64,000 nucleotides of DNA from DASWJS01 sp036397035 (GCA_036397035.1 DASWJS010000031.1:143108-207107), one strand, 5' to 3'. Positions 52,364-61,916 are shown, numbered from the stretch's first letter. Numbers and translations are program-made. The notes: generated by a model from the letters alone, not told the origin.

Positions 52364-53218
52364 TTATCGCGGGCAGCGCCCGGCGATGACGCGCGTGTAG
52401 GGCATGTCGCCTTTGAGGCTGCGCACGTCGCGATAGTGGGCTCGCACCATCAGCGTGCGCACGGCGCGCGCGAGGTAGGAGCCGATCTCGATCAGCATCC
52501 AGCCGTCGGGTGCGAGCCAGCCGCCGCCTTGGGCCAGCAGGGGCCGCACGAGCCCGAGCCCGTCGCCCGACCCGTCGGTAAGCGACTCGTGCGGCTCGTA
52601 GTCGCGCAGCTCCTTGGGCAGGTCGGCGACCTCGTGGCTGGCGACGTAGGGCGGGTGCGAGGTGATCACGTCGACGCGGCCGCGGATCGCGCGCGGGAGT
52701 GGCTCCAGCATGCTGCCGAGCCGGAAGTGCGCATTGGACAGGCCGAGCGCGCGGGCGTTCTTCCGAGCGGTCGCGACGGCGGGCTTGGCGATGTCGGTGC
52801 CGTACACGCTCGCATGCCCGACCTTGGAGGCCACGGCGAGCGCGATCGGGCCGACTCCGGTCGCGGCGTCGACCGCGACCGGCGCCTTGCGCCTGCGCAG
52901 GCGCGCGATGGCCGTCTCGGCCAGGAACTCGGTCGTCGCGCGCGGGACGAAGGCGCCCGGACCGACCGACAGACGCAGGTCCATGAACTCGGTCCAGCCG
53001 AGGACGTACGGGAGCGGCTCGCCCGCCGCCCGCCGCTCGATCAGCGCGAGGAAGCGACGCGCGCGCCCGTCGACGCTGTCGTCCTCGTCGAACTCGCGGC
53101 CGAGCACCTCTTCCAGGATCTGCTCCGCCTGCTGGTCCTCGTCGCCGGGGGAATCGGAGTTGGCGGCGCCCGCCTTCAGGATCTCGACGCCGCGCTCGAT
53201 CAGGTCCGCTGCTCGCAT
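52364..53218 (-). CDS. PrmC/HemK-like methyltransferase with altered NPPY motif
   Basis: A 284-residue SAM-dependent methyltransferase resembling PrmC, which methylates the GGQ glutamine of release factors. The helical N-terminal domain (MRAADLIERGVEIL) and Rossmann domain (VDAATGVGPIALAVA, YGTDIAKPAV) fit. The key catalytic motif, normally NPPY, reads SHPPY in VDVITSHPPYVASHEV, with His for Asn. Asn holds the target amide, so the substrate may differ. ATG at 53218 is chosen; ATG at 53227 is possible. Confidence 0.72.
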   Translation of the reverse strand: MRAADLIERGVEILKAGAANSDSPGDEDQQAEQILEEVLGREFDEDDSVDGRARRFLALIERRAAGEPLPYVLGWTEFMDLRLSVGPGAFVPRATTEFLAETAIARLRRRKAPVAVDAATGVGPIALAVASKVGHASVYGTDIAKPAVATARKNARALGLSNAHFRLGSMLEPLPRAIRGRVDVITSHPPYVASHEVADLPKELRDYEPHESLTDGSGDGLGLVRPLLAQGGGWLAPDGWMLIEIGSYLARAVRTLMVRAHYRDVRSLKGDMPYTRVIAGRCPR

Positions 53219-53276
53219 GGGCGCCATGATGCACGCTGGCGCACCCGGCCGCGAACCGCGCGCTATGGTCCGGCCG

Positions 53277-54308
53277 ATGCTCGCCATCGCGCCGCCGGTC
53301 AAGCCGATGCTCGCCAAGCTCGAATCGGCGATCCCGTCCGGCGAGGGGTGGCGGTACGAGCCGAAGTGGGACGGGTTCCGGGCGCTCGTCTTTCGCGACG
53401 GCGACGAGGTGCGCGTCGACTCGCGCAACGGGCAGCCGCTCGACCGCTACTTCCCCGAGATGCTCGAGATCGCGGCAGAGTCATTCCCGGATCGGTGTGT
53501 GCTCGACGGTGAGATCGTCGTGCCCGGGCGGAACGGGCTGGATTTCGACGCGCTGCAGCAACGGATTCATCCGGCCGCTTCGCGCGTGAAGCGCTTGACG
53601 GACGAGACGCCGGCCTCCTTCATCCCGTTCGACCTGCTCGCCGAGGGCGACGAGGACCTGCGCGGGCGAACGATGGACGAGCGGCGCACGCGATTGGTCG
53701 CGGCGATCACGCCCACCGCGCGCTGCTTCCCGACGCCGCAAACCGGCGACGCGCCCACCGCCGAGCGATGGTTCCGCGACTTCGAGGGCGCTGGGCTCGA
53801 CGGAATCGTCGCCAAGCGCTTCGACCAGCCCTACGTCGAGGGCAAGCGCGTGATGGTCAAGGTCAAGCACGAGCGCACGGCCGACTGCGTGGTCGGCGGC
53901 TACCGGCTCAACAAGGACAAGGACGGGATCGGGTCGTTGCTCCTCGGCGCCTACGACGACGAAGGCCGGTTCCACTTCCTCGGGTTCACCTCCTCGTTCA
54001 AGGCGGCCGAGCGCCGGGAGCTGCTCGGCGTGTTCGAGCCGATGCGCACCGGCGATTCCTTCGACGGCTTCCGGATGCCGGGCGAGCCGAGCCGGTGGTC
54101 GGGCGGGCGCGACGCGTCGTGGTTCCCGGTCGAGCAGCGCGTCGTCGTCGAGGTCGCGTTCGATCACCTGCAGGGCGGGTGGCGCTTCCGGCACGGGACC
54201 ACCTTCCGCCGCTGGCGCGCGGACAAGGAGCCCGCCGAGTGCACCTTCGATCAGTTCGAAGCGCCGAAGCCCTTCCGCTTCGAGGACATCCGCGAGCTGT
54301 CCGGCTGA
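53277..54308 (+). CDS. ATP-dependent DNA ligase (LigC/D-like)
   Basis: A 343-residue ATP-dependent DNA ligase with an adenylation domain (lysine K30 in YEPKWDGFRA, motif I KxDG) and an OB-fold domain (GYRLNKDKDGIGSLLLGAYDD, FHFLGFTSSF). Further nucleotidyltransferase motifs are ASFIPFDLLA, GLDGIVAKR and VKVKHERTADCVV. It corresponds to the ligase part of LigD systems as a separate protein. An in-frame ATG at 53265 is an alternative start. Its 3' end overlaps the convergent LigD polymerase gene by 58 nt. Ku is not in the window. Confidence 0.93.
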   Translation: MLAIAPPVKPMLAKLESAIPSGEGWRYEPKWDGFRALVFRDGDEVRVDSRNGQPLDRYFPEMLEIAAESFPDRCVLDGEIVVPGRNGLDFDALQQRIHPAASRVKRLTDETPASFIPFDLLAEGDEDLRGRTMDERRTRLVAAITPTARCFPTPQTGDAPTAERWFRDFEGAGLDGIVAKRFDQPYVEGKRVMVKVKHERTADCVVGGYRLNKDKDGIGSLLLGAYDDEGRFHFLGFTSSFKAAERRELLGVFEPMRTGDSFDGFRMPGEPSRWSGGRDASWFPVEQRVVVEVAFDHLQGGWRFRHGTTFRRWRADKEPAECTFDQFEAPKPFRFEDIRELSG

Positions 54309-55327
54309 CGCCTGGCCGGGCCGTCGGGCCGGCGCTTCGCCCGTGAAGGCGCGACGCGCGCCGGCTCGCCGCGTTGCTTGGGAAAGTGCGGCGGCCACGG
54401 CGCGTCGCCCAGCCCGCCGGCCTCGTCTCGGGCCGCGAGGTCGAGCAGCGAGTCGAGCGTGCCGGCGCGGTCGTCGATCCCCTCGCACGCGTCCCCGCGC
54501 TCGGCGAAGCGCGCGGGCGCGGTCGCGACGGTGAAGGCGGCCGGATCGACGGTGGGCACCTCCTCCCAGGTGACCGGCATGGCGACGCGTGCGTCCGGGA
54601 CCGGGCGGATCGAGTAGGCGCTCGACAAGGTGCGGTCGCGCGCGTTCATGTTGTAGTCGAGGAACACGCCGACCCGTTCCTCCTTCCACCACGCGGTCGT
54701 CGCCAGCGGCGAGCGCCGCTCGACCTCGCGCGAGAACGCCAGCGCGGCCCGCCGCACCTCGAGGAACTCCCAGCGCGGCTCGATCCGCGCCAGGACGTGC
54801 ATGCCGCGCGAGCCGGAGGTCATCGGGAACCCCGCAAGGCCGTGCTCGGCCAGCACGTCGCGGACGAGCATCGCGACTTCGCGCACGTGTTGGAAGGGGA
54901 TGCCCGGCGTGGGATCGAGGTCGATGCGTAGCTCGTCGGGGTGGTCGACGTCCGGCGCGCGGACCGGCCAGGGGTGCAGCTCCAGGCACGCGAGGTTCAC
55001 CATCCACACGACGTGCGCCGCGTCGGCCGGCGCGATGAAGTCGGCGGTACGCATCGACGGGAAGCGCACGTGCGCGGTCCGGATCCAGTCCGGCCGCTTC
55101 GCCGGCACGCGCTTCTGGTAGAAGAACTCGCCCTCGATCCCGTTCGGGTAGCGCTTCATGATCGTGGGCCGGTCGCGGCAGCCGCGCAGCGCCCCGTCCA
55201 TCACCGACAGGTAGTAGCGGACGAGGTCCATCTTCGTCAGCCCGAGCGCCGGGAACAGGACCTTGCCGGGGTTCGAGACGGCGACCTCACGCCCCTCGAC
55301 GGTGACGTGCTCGCGCGGGGTCGCCAT
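54251..55327 (-). CDS. ligD: Non-homologous end-joining polymerase LigD
   Basis: A 358-residue archaeo-eukaryotic primase-type polymerase, the LigD polymerase domain as a stand-alone protein. Active-site Asp136 and Asp138 lie in RIDLDPTPGIPF; other landmarks are KRYPNGIEGEFFYQKR, FPMTSGSRGMHVLARI and FLDYNMNARDRTLSSAYSIR. It fills gaps with ribonucleotides during repair of double-strand breaks. The basic C-terminal tail (PSRAKRRPDGPARRQ) overlaps the ligase gene. Confidence 0.93.
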   Translation of the reverse strand: MATPREHVTVEGREVAVSNPGKVLFPALGLTKMDLVRYYLSVMDGALRGCRDRPTIMKRYPNGIEGEFFYQKRVPAKRPDWIRTAHVRFPSMRTADFIAPADAAHVVWMVNLACLELHPWPVRAPDVDHPDELRIDLDPTPGIPFQHVREVAMLVRDVLAEHGLAGFPMTSGSRGMHVLARIEPRWEFLEVRRAALAFSREVERRSPLATTAWWKEERVGVFLDYNMNARDRTLSSAYSIRPVPDARVAMPVTWEEVPTVDPAAFTVATAPARFAERGDACEGIDDRAGTLDSLLDLAARDEAGGLGDAPWPPHFPKQRGEPARVAPSRAKRRPDGPARRQPDSSRMSSKRKGFGASN

Positions 55328-55348
55328 GCGGGGAAGGGACCCCGGGCG

Positions 55349-55651
55349 TCAGTCGAAGTCGTGCCGGACGACTTCGCCGTCGTTCCACTCGGGCTCGCTT
55401 GCGAGGCACTCGTGGACGCGGCGGAACCACTTGTCTTGCTCGGGGTCGTCGGCGAGCGTGAAGTACGCCTCCTTGTCCGGCGCGGCCGCCGCCACGAAGA
55501 ACACGGTGGGGTCGGAGTCCAACCGGTACATCATCATCGCGCCGCCCTTGGGAAGCCGCGGCTTCATGGTCTCGGTCCACTCGTCTTGCAGCGCGAGGAA
55601 CTCCTCGACGCGGTCGGGCTTCACGGTGAACTTACCCACGGTTCCGTACAT
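55349..55651 (-). CDS. ABM/Dabb-like small monooxygenase-fold protein
   Basis: A 100-residue protein with the ferredoxin-like dimeric alpha-beta barrel pattern: MYGTVGKFTVKPDRVEEFLA, MMMYRLDSDPTVFFVAAA, and DKEAYFTLADDPEQDKWFRRV. Relatives include antibiotic biosynthesis monooxygenases and Dabb proteins; no catalytic residues can be named. An ACCGGAGG-like site precedes the ATG. It lies divergent from the thiolase gene. Confidence 0.7.
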   Translation of the reverse strand: MYGTVGKFTVKPDRVEEFLALQDEWTETMKPRLPKGGAMMMYRLDSDPTVFFVAAAAPDKEAYFTLADDPEQDKWFRRVHECLASEPEWNDGEVVRHDFD

Positions 55652-55775
55652 GCCACACCTCCGGTGTCGTCGTACCCCCGAAGGCTACGCCCGCAGGGGG
55701 CGAATGGGGAAGCCGGGTTGTCACTCGGGTCCGCGCTGGTGTTGGATGGAGCCTCACACGCACAGGAGGAACGCC

Positions 55776-56948
55776 ATGCCAGAGGCAGTGATCGTTTCCG
55801 CCGCGCGCACGCCGATCGGCCGCGCGATGAAGGGCTCGCTCGTCGACGTCCGGCCCGACGACCTGGGCGGCTTCGCGATTCGCGAGGCGATGGCCAAGGT
55901 CCCGCAGCTCGATCCGAGCGAGATCGAGGACGTCTACGTCGGCTGCGGCTTCCCCGAGGAAGAGCAGGGCATGAACCTCGCGCGCCGCGCCGCGCTGCTC
56001 GCCGGCCTTCCCGACACCGTGCCGGGCGCGACGGTGAACCGCTTCTGCGCCTCCAGCCTGCAGACGCAGCGAATGGCGTTCCACGCGATCAAGTCCGGCG
56101 AGGGCGACGCCTACGTCGCCGGCGGCATCGAGTCGATCACGCGCGTGCCGCAGGTGCCGCGCGGCGCCGCGAACGGCGACTTCAGCGCGTTCCATCCCGA
56201 CCAGGGAGGTGCGACCTTCACGCAGGTCTACATGCCGATGGGCATGACCGCCGAGAACGTGGCCGAGCGGTACGGAGTCTCGCGCGAGGACATGGACGCA
56301 TTCGCGAAGCGTTCGCAGGACCGCGCGGTCGCCGCGCAGGAGCGCGGCTTCTTCGACAACGAGATCTCGCCGGTCGCCAAGCCCGACGGCTCGGTCGTGT
56401 CGAAGGACGACGGCCCGCGCGCCGGCACGACGCTGGAGAAGCTCGCCTCGCTGAAGCCCGCGTTCAAGCCCGACGGCGTCGTGACGGCCGGCAACGCATG
56501 TCCGCTGAACGACGGCGCGGCCGCCGTGGTGATCATGAGCGACGAGCGAGCCAAGCAGCTCGGCATCGCGCCGCTCGCGCGCATCGTCGCCAGCGCCGTC
56601 AGCGGCATCGACCCGGAGATCATGGGCGTCGGGCCCATCGAGGCGATCAAGACCGTGCTCAAGCGCGCCGGCATGTCCATCGGCGACATCGAACAGTTCG
56701 AGCTGAACGAAGCCTTCGCCGCGCAGGTCATCCCGGTCTGCCGCGAGGTCGGCATCGACCCGTTCGACGACCGCGTGAACCCCAACGGCGGCGCGATCGC
56801 CCTCGGCCACCCGTACGGGATGACCGGCGCGCGGATCATGTGCACGCTGCTGAACGGGATGCGCGAGGCCGGCAAGACCGTCGGCCTGGAGACGATGTGC
56901 GTCGGCGGCGGCCAAGGCATGGCCATGGTCATCGAGCGACTCGGCTAG
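55776..56948 (+). CDS. Acetyl-CoA C-acyltransferase (thiolase)
   Basis: A 390-residue thiolase. Catalytic Cys91 lies in NRFCASSLQ, His345 in IALGHPYGMTGA and Cys375 in METMCVGGGQG-like context (ETMCVGGGQ). Thiolases cleave 3-ketoacyl-CoA in fatty-acid or branched-chain degradation, or condense acetyl-CoA in the reverse direction; the direction cannot be read from sequence. AGGAGG lies 7 nt before the ATG. No other beta-oxidation gene is in the window. Confidence 0.94.
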   Translation: MPEAVIVSAARTPIGRAMKGSLVDVRPDDLGGFAIREAMAKVPQLDPSEIEDVYVGCGFPEEEQGMNLARRAALLAGLPDTVPGATVNRFCASSLQTQRMAFHAIKSGEGDAYVAGGIESITRVPQVPRGAANGDFSAFHPDQGGATFTQVYMPMGMTAENVAERYGVSREDMDAFAKRSQDRAVAAQERGFFDNEISPVAKPDGSVVSKDDGPRAGTTLEKLASLKPAFKPDGVVTAGNACPLNDGAAAVVIMSDERAKQLGIAPLARIVASAVSGIDPEIMGVGPIEAIKTVLKRAGMSIGDIEQFELNEAFAAQVIPVCREVGIDPFDDRVNPNGGAIALGHPYGMTGARIMCTLLNGMREAGKTVGLETMCVGGGQGMAMVIERLG

Positions 56949-57010
56949 CGCCCCCCGCCTGGCGAACCGGCTGGTGCGGCTCCAACGCGGGGCCGGTAGG
57001 CTGACGTACC

Positions 57011-57979
57011 GTGCCACCGCGGCGGACCAACGGACGGTCGATCGACTTCGCATCGGCCTTCGAGCGCATCGTCGCCAACGTCGAGGAAGTCGTGCGGGGC
57101 AAGGACCGGGAGATCAGGCTCGCATTGACCTGCCTGATGGCCGAGGGACATTTGCTGATCGAGGACGTGCCCGGCGTGGGCAAGACGCTGCTCGCCAAGT
57201 CGCTCGCCCGTTCGATCGGGGCGCAATGGCGGCGCATCCAGTTCACACCCGACCTTCTGCCGACTGACGTGACGGGCGCGACCGTCTTCAATCCCGACTC
57301 GCGCGCCTTCGAGTTCCACCCCGGCGCGATCTTCGCCAACATCGTGCTCGGCGACGAGATCAACCGTGCCTCGCCCAAGACACAGTCGGCGCTGCTCGAG
57401 GCGATGGAGGAGCAGCAGGTCACCGCGGAAGGCACGGTCCATTCACTTCCCCGGCCGTTCATGGTCATCGCGACTGAGAACCCGATCGAGCACGAGGGCA
57501 CCTACCCGCTTCCGTACGCGCAGCTCGACCGGTTCCTGATGCGGATCGGCATCGGGTACCCGGACGCGGTGGCGGAGCTGGAGGTGCTCGACCGGCACGG
57601 CGATCACTCGGCGCTGGAGGACATCGGCGCGGTGACGGACGCGCGCGGCGTGCAGGCGATGATCAAGGAGGCGCGCGAGGTGCACGTGCACCCGTCGGTG
57701 AAGGAGTACATCGTGTCGCTCGTCGCGGCGACGCGGGCGGACCCGGACCTGGAACTGGGCGCCTCGCCGCGCGCGGCGATCGGCTTGCTGCGGACGATTC
57801 GCGTCTCGGCGGCCGCGCAGGGCCGTGCGTTCGTGACGCCCGATGACGTCAAGGCGCTGGCGGTGCCGGTCATCGCGCACCGGGTGATCGTCTCGCCCGA
57901 CGCCGAGATGAGCGGGCTCAGCGTGCACGACGCGCTTCGGGCGTTGCTGGACAAGGTGCCCGTCCCGGTCGGAGGCTGA
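57011..57979 (+). CDS. MoxR-type AAA+ ATPase
   Basis: A 322-residue MoxR ATPase: Walker A EDVPGVGKTLLAKSLA (P-loop near 52-59), Walker B NIVLGDEINRASPKTQSALLEAMEEQQVT region near 110 (LGDEINRASPK), sensor 1 PFMVIATENPIEHEG and the C-terminal lid. MoxR proteins act as chaperones for partner complexes, often with DUF58 and transglutaminase proteins as here. The GTG at 57011 sits 8 nt after a TAGGCT box. Stop and the next start are 1 nt apart. Confidence 0.93.
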   Translation: MPPRRTNGRSIDFASAFERIVANVEEVVRGKDREIRLALTCLMAEGHLLIEDVPGVGKTLLAKSLARSIGAQWRRIQFTPDLLPTDVTGATVFNPDSRAFEFHPGAIFANIVLGDEINRASPKTQSALLEAMEEQQVTAEGTVHSLPRPFMVIATENPIEHEGTYPLPYAQLDRFLMRIGIGYPDAVAELEVLDRHGDHSALEDIGAVTDARGVQAMIKEAREVHVHPSVKEYIVSLVAATRADPDLELGASPRAAIGLLRTIRVSAAAQGRAFVTPDDVKALAVPVIAHRVIVSPDAEMSGLSVHDALRALLDKVPVPVGG

Positions 57980-57980
57980 C

Positions 57981-59237
57981 GTGCCGACCGTACGCGGCCG
58001 GATCCTGGCGGCGGCGTCGCTGGTCCTGTACGTCGTCGCGCGCGCGCTGTCGGTGGACGAGCTGTTCGCGCTCAGCGCCGCGGCCCTCGTCTTCCCGGCG
58101 CTGGCGATGGGCGCGATCAGGCTCCGCAGCGCGGTGCCCTCGATCGAGCGTTCCATCGGCCCGCGCCGCCTCTTCGCCGGTCGCGTGGCGCGCGTCACCT
58201 ACACGGTACGCAACGAGGCCCGCCGGTCGACGACGCCCATCCTGATCGAAGACCCCGCGCCGGCGATCATGGGCGGCGCGATCGTGCTCGCGATGCCGGG
58301 TCTTCGGCGCGGCGCGGGGGGCACGGTGTCGATCGATCGCCGCCTGACGGGCCGAGGCCGCCATCCGGTCGGACCGCTGCGCGTGCGGATCGTCGATCCG
58401 CTCGGCCTCGCCGAGCGGACGGTCGAGGCGGCGGCCGCCCAGACGGTGACCGTCTACCCGAAGGTCGAGCTGCTGCGCGAGCGTTCGCCGGGCGCGCTCG
58501 GGACGGGAGAGGCCCCGGCGCGCGCGCACCGCATCGCGAACACGGGCGACGAGTTCTACGCGATCCGGGAATGGCGGGACGGCGACGACCTGCGCAAGGT
58601 CCACTGGCGCTCGACCGCTCGGTCCGGCGGCTTGATGGTGCGCCAGGAAGAGCAGCTCCCACACCCGCGCGCGACGCTGTTCTACGACAACCGGCTCCCG
58701 AGCCTTCCGCGAGCGGAGTCCGGGTTCGAGTGGGGCATCACGCTCATCGCTTCGATCGCCTGGGAGCTGAGCCGCCAGGGAACGGTCGTGCGCGCGGCGA
58801 CGCTCGACATCCCGCCCGGCGTGGCGCGGTGGGGGCGGGAAGCGGCCGAGCCGATCCTGTCGATGCTCGCGGTGACCGCGCCGTCCCCGAGTTCGCTCCT
58901 GCCGGCGGCGCGGGCGCTGACGGCCGCGCGGGGCGCCGGCGGCACCCTGATCGCCGCGCTCCCGCCGCCGTCGGAGGCCGATGCCCGCGCGCTGGCCGCC
59001 GCGCGCGGCGCCTACGGCTGGGCGGGCGCGGTGCTGATCGACGTCGGGTCTTTCGCCGGCGTCGTGGGGCGCAGCCGCTCCGAGTACGACCACCGGCTCG
59101 CGCAAGCCCAGCGGATCTTGGGGGCCGCCGGCTGGCGGGTCGTCGTCGCAGGCAGGAAGGACACGCCATCGAACGTATGGAACGCGCTCGTCGGCCCGTC
59201 GAGGCCGCTCGCGAGCTTACGGTCTTCGCGCTCGTAG
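57981..59237 (+). CDS. DUF58 domain membrane protein
   Basis: A 418-residue protein with two N-terminal hydrophobic helices and a DUF58 domain (EFYAIREWRDGDDLRKVHW, STARSGGLMVRQEEQ), related to von Willebrand factor A folds, in which MIDAS-like residues bind metal. It is a standard partner of MoxR ATPases. The GTG at 57981 follows GGAGG. Its 3' end overlaps the transglutaminase gene by 61 nt. Confidence 0.88.
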   Translation: MPTVRGRILAAASLVLYVVARALSVDELFALSAAALVFPALAMGAIRLRSAVPSIERSIGPRRLFAGRVARVTYTVRNEARRSTTPILIEDPAPAIMGGAIVLAMPGLRRGAGGTVSIDRRLTGRGRHPVGPLRVRIVDPLGLAERTVEAAAAQTVTVYPKVELLRERSPGALGTGEAPARAHRIANTGDEFYAIREWRDGDDLRKVHWRSTARSGGLMVRQEEQLPHPRATLFYDNRLPSLPRAESGFEWGITLIASIAWELSRQGTVVRAATLDIPPGVARWGREAAEPILSMLAVTAPSPSSLLPAARALTAARGAGGTLIAALPPPSEADARALAAARGAYGWAGAVLIDVGSFAGVVGRSRSEYDHRLAQAQRILGAAGWRVVVAGRKDTPSNVWNALVGPSRPLASLRSSRS

Positions 59238-61327
59238 CCGCCGCGGCGCTGCCGCTCTCCCGGTTGTTCGAGGAGGGCCCGATCGGCACGACCATCGTCT
59301 CGGCGCTCGTGCTGAGCTTCGCGATCGCGATGGGCGCGCGGCGCCTGAACGCGGGCCCGCTGACGTCGTGGCTGGTGTCGTTGCTCGGCCTGGCGCTCTT
59401 CGTGAGCTACCGCTTCTTTGCCGACACGCTCTGGGGACCCTTCCCGTCGCTGGAGACCGGGCGGGCGTTCGCCGCCGCGATGCGCGACGCCGCGGCGCAG
59501 ATCGAGCAGGAAGTCGCGCCGGTGTTCGCGACGAACCCGTTGCTGATCGTCGTCTCCGGCGCCGTGTGGTTCACGGTCGTGGTGAGCTATACCGCGTCCA
59601 CCTGGCTTCGCAACGCGCTGCTGACGATCGGCGGGACGCTTCCGCTGTTCGCCACGGCGGGCACGCTGCTGCCCTCGGAGCGGCTCGGCTTCGACGTCGC
59701 CGTCTTCGCCGGCGCCTGCGTGCTGCTGCTCGCGCACGAGCAGGCTGTTCGCAGGCAGGCGCTCGCGCCGGACGGGCTCAGCACGCGGGCCGGGTGGTCG
59801 CCGGCCGCGACCGCCCGGTTCGGCGCCGTCGCGATCGCGATCACGATCGTGGCCGGCACGTCGCTGCCGGGCGTGAGCGCGCCCCCCGGGCTTGCGGGAC
59901 GCAACAGCACGCGGGTCATCTTCAACCCCATCGTCGCCGTCAAGCCGGCGCTGGACGTGACGGAGGAGCGCGAGCTGCTGGAGGTGCGCAGCCTGTACCC
60001 GGTCTACATGCGACTGACCTCGCTCGACCGCTTCGACGGGAAGGTGTGGACGCTGGACACCGACCCGGACCTGGAGCCCTTCCCCGAGCCGCAGTCCGTT
60101 GGCGGCGGTCCGTACACCTACGTCAACCAGTCCGTCACGATCCGCGCGCTGGCCGGGTCGTGGCTCCCCGCGGCCTACGCGCCGGTGCGCGTGGCGGGCG
60201 TGGACGCGGCATACGAAGCCGGGACAAGGACGCTCTACGCGCAAGGCCCGCTCGAGAGCGGACTGACGTACGCGGTGGTCTCCGCCGTGCCGGCCGTGAC
60301 CGCGGCGGACCTCGACGGTCCGGTCGGCTACCCCGCGAGCGTGAGCCGGTACACGGAGCTGCCCCGCGGCGAGCGTGACGTCCTCCAGCCGATCGCGCGC
60401 GAGATCGCCGGCGACGCGACGACTCCGTACCTGCAAGCGCTGCGGCTTCAGAACCACTTGCGGGGCTTCACCTACGACGAGCGGGTCGCCGCGAGCCACT
60501 CCTTCGACAACATCATGGCGTTCCTGACGTCGGTGAAGCGCGGCTACTGCGAGCAGTTCGCCGCGTCGATGGCGGTGCTCGCGCGATCGCTCGGCATTCC
60601 GGCGCGCGTCGCGATCGGCTTCGGGCTGGGCGAGGAGGTCGCGCCGGGCCACTGGGTGCTGACGACGCGCCACGCGCACGCGTGGGTCGAAGTGTTCTTC
60701 CCCGAGGTCGGCTGGATCATCTTCGAGCCGACCCCCCGGGCCGGCATCGCGGCCGTTCCCGCCTATGCGCCGGCGCCGCTCGGACGCGCGCCCGACGCGC
60801 CCGGCCCGGCGCCGGGCCAGACCGATCGCCCCGCGCCCGGGCGTACGCGTGAGCCGGTCGACGTCCCGAGCGGCGCGGCGCAACCGGAGACGCCCGCGGA
60901 CTCGCCCCGGTCGTCGGTCACCCGGCGGGCGGCGCTGGCCGGCGCGGGTCTGCTCGCGCTCGGCGCGATCGTGCTGGCCACGGCGATGCTGCGCAGGCGG
61001 ATCGTGGTCGCGGGGGCGGGCGGGGCCGCCGCGATTCACTACGTCGACTTCCTCACCTGGTGTGCCGTCGTGGGCTATGGACGGCGTCCGGGGGAGACGC
61101 CGGTCGAGCACGCCCGGCGCATCGGACGGGTGCTGCCGTCCGCCGCCGAACCGATGGGCGCGGTCGCGCAGGCCGCGCAGCAAGTCCTGTGGGGTCCGGG
61201 CGCCGGCGGCGAGCCGGAGCTGATCGAGGCGGACGAGCGCGCGCGCGCCGCGCTGACGGCCACGCTCGACCGTCGGCGGCGACTGCGGGGATCGGTGTGG
61301 TGGGGACTCCAGCGCGCCGGCCGCTAG
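59177..61327 (+). CDS. Transglutaminase-like TgpA membrane protein
   Basis: A 716-residue protein with about six N-terminal transmembrane helices (to about 235), a long extracytoplasmic region and a transglutaminase core: Cys about 458 in RGYCEQFAASMAVLARS, His about 500 in TRHAHAWVEVFFP, and WIIFEPTPR in the third-residue region (Glu where Asp is common). One more helix lies in LLALGAIVLATAML near 600, followed by a cytoplasmic tail. It closes the MoxR-DUF58-TgpA operon. The ATG at 59177 overlaps the DUF58 gene by 61 nt. Confidence 0.9.
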   Translation: MERARRPVEAARELTVFALVAAAALPLSRLFEEGPIGTTIVSALVLSFAIAMGARRLNAGPLTSWLVSLLGLALFVSYRFFADTLWGPFPSLETGRAFAAAMRDAAAQIEQEVAPVFATNPLLIVVSGAVWFTVVVSYTASTWLRNALLTIGGTLPLFATAGTLLPSERLGFDVAVFAGACVLLLAHEQAVRRQALAPDGLSTRAGWSPAATARFGAVAIAITIVAGTSLPGVSAPPGLAGRNSTRVIFNPIVAVKPALDVTEERELLEVRSLYPVYMRLTSLDRFDGKVWTLDTDPDLEPFPEPQSVGGGPYTYVNQSVTIRALAGSWLPAAYAPVRVAGVDAAYEAGTRTLYAQGPLESGLTYAVVSAVPAVTAADLDGPVGYPASVSRYTELPRGERDVLQPIAREIAGDATTPYLQALRLQNHLRGFTYDERVAASHSFDNIMAFLTSVKRGYCEQFAASMAVLARSLGIPARVAIGFGLGEEVAPGHWVLTTRHAHAWVEVFFPEVGWIIFEPTPRAGIAAVPAYAPAPLGRAPDAPGPAPGQTDRPAPGRTREPVDVPSGAAQPETPADSPRSSVTRRAALAGAGLLALGAIVLATAMLRRRIVVAGAGGAAAIHYVDFLTWCAVVGYGRRPGETPVEHARRIGRVLPSAAEPMGAVAQAAQQVLWGPGAGGEPELIEADERARAALTATLDRRRRLRGSVWWGLQRAGR

Positions 61328-61400
61328 CTGTCGTTCCGCGCCGGCCGGCGGCGAACGTTCCGCCGTCGCCGGGCGTCGGATGGTTCGATGGTGGGGTTCG

Positions 61401-61916
61401 GTGAGTAGTGGCGAGATCGACTTCCGGCGGTTCTTCGACGCGGAGTTCCGGCCGCTGCGGCGCTTCGCGTACCTGCTCACGAGCGATTGGAGCGAGGCGG
61501 AGGACTTGGCGCAGGAGGCGATGGTCAGGACGTTTCGCGCATGGGGCCGCATCCAGGACCGCACCAAGCCGGGCGCGTACGCGCGGGCCGTCCTGGTGAA
61601 CCGTCATCGCTCCTTGCTGCGCCGCGCGAAGGTCGAGGCGAAGCACGCGCTCGCCCGGCGCCCGGACCCGGTTCCCGAAGACGCCGAGCCCGCCGACGAT
61701 CGCGTGCTGGTGTGGAAGGCGCTCGGCGTGCTCCCGGTGAAGGAGCGTGCGGTGGTCGTGCTCCGGTTCTTCGAGGACCTGCCGCAAGCGGAGATCGCCG
61801 AGGTGCTCGGCGTGCCGGTCGGCACGGTGAAGTCGATGACGCACCGCGCGCTCGGACGGCTGCGCGACGAGCTGGGCGAGGCGATCGCGTTGGTCCCGGT
61901 GGGTGAGGGCGGATGA
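61401..61916 (+). CDS. ECF sigma factor (SigE-type family)
   Basis: A 171-residue sigma factor with region 2 (FRRFFDAEFRPLRRFAYLLT, SEAEDLAQEAMVRTFRAW) and region 4 (LPVKERAVVVLRFFEDLP, IAEVLGVPVGTVKSMTHRALGRLR). It lacks the membrane tail of the factor near 24 kb. GTG at 61401, with GGTGGGG upstream, is chosen over the ATG at 61380. The next gene starts inside its stop (ATGA) and probably encodes the anti-sigma factor. Confidence 0.92.
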   Translation: MSSGEIDFRRFFDAEFRPLRRFAYLLTSDWSEAEDLAQEAMVRTFRAWGRIQDRTKPGAYARAVLVNRHRSLLRRAKVEAKHALARRPDPVPEDAEPADDRVLVWKALGVLPVKERAVVVLRFFEDLPQAEIAEVLGVPVGTVKSMTHRALGRLRDELGEAIALVPVGEGG

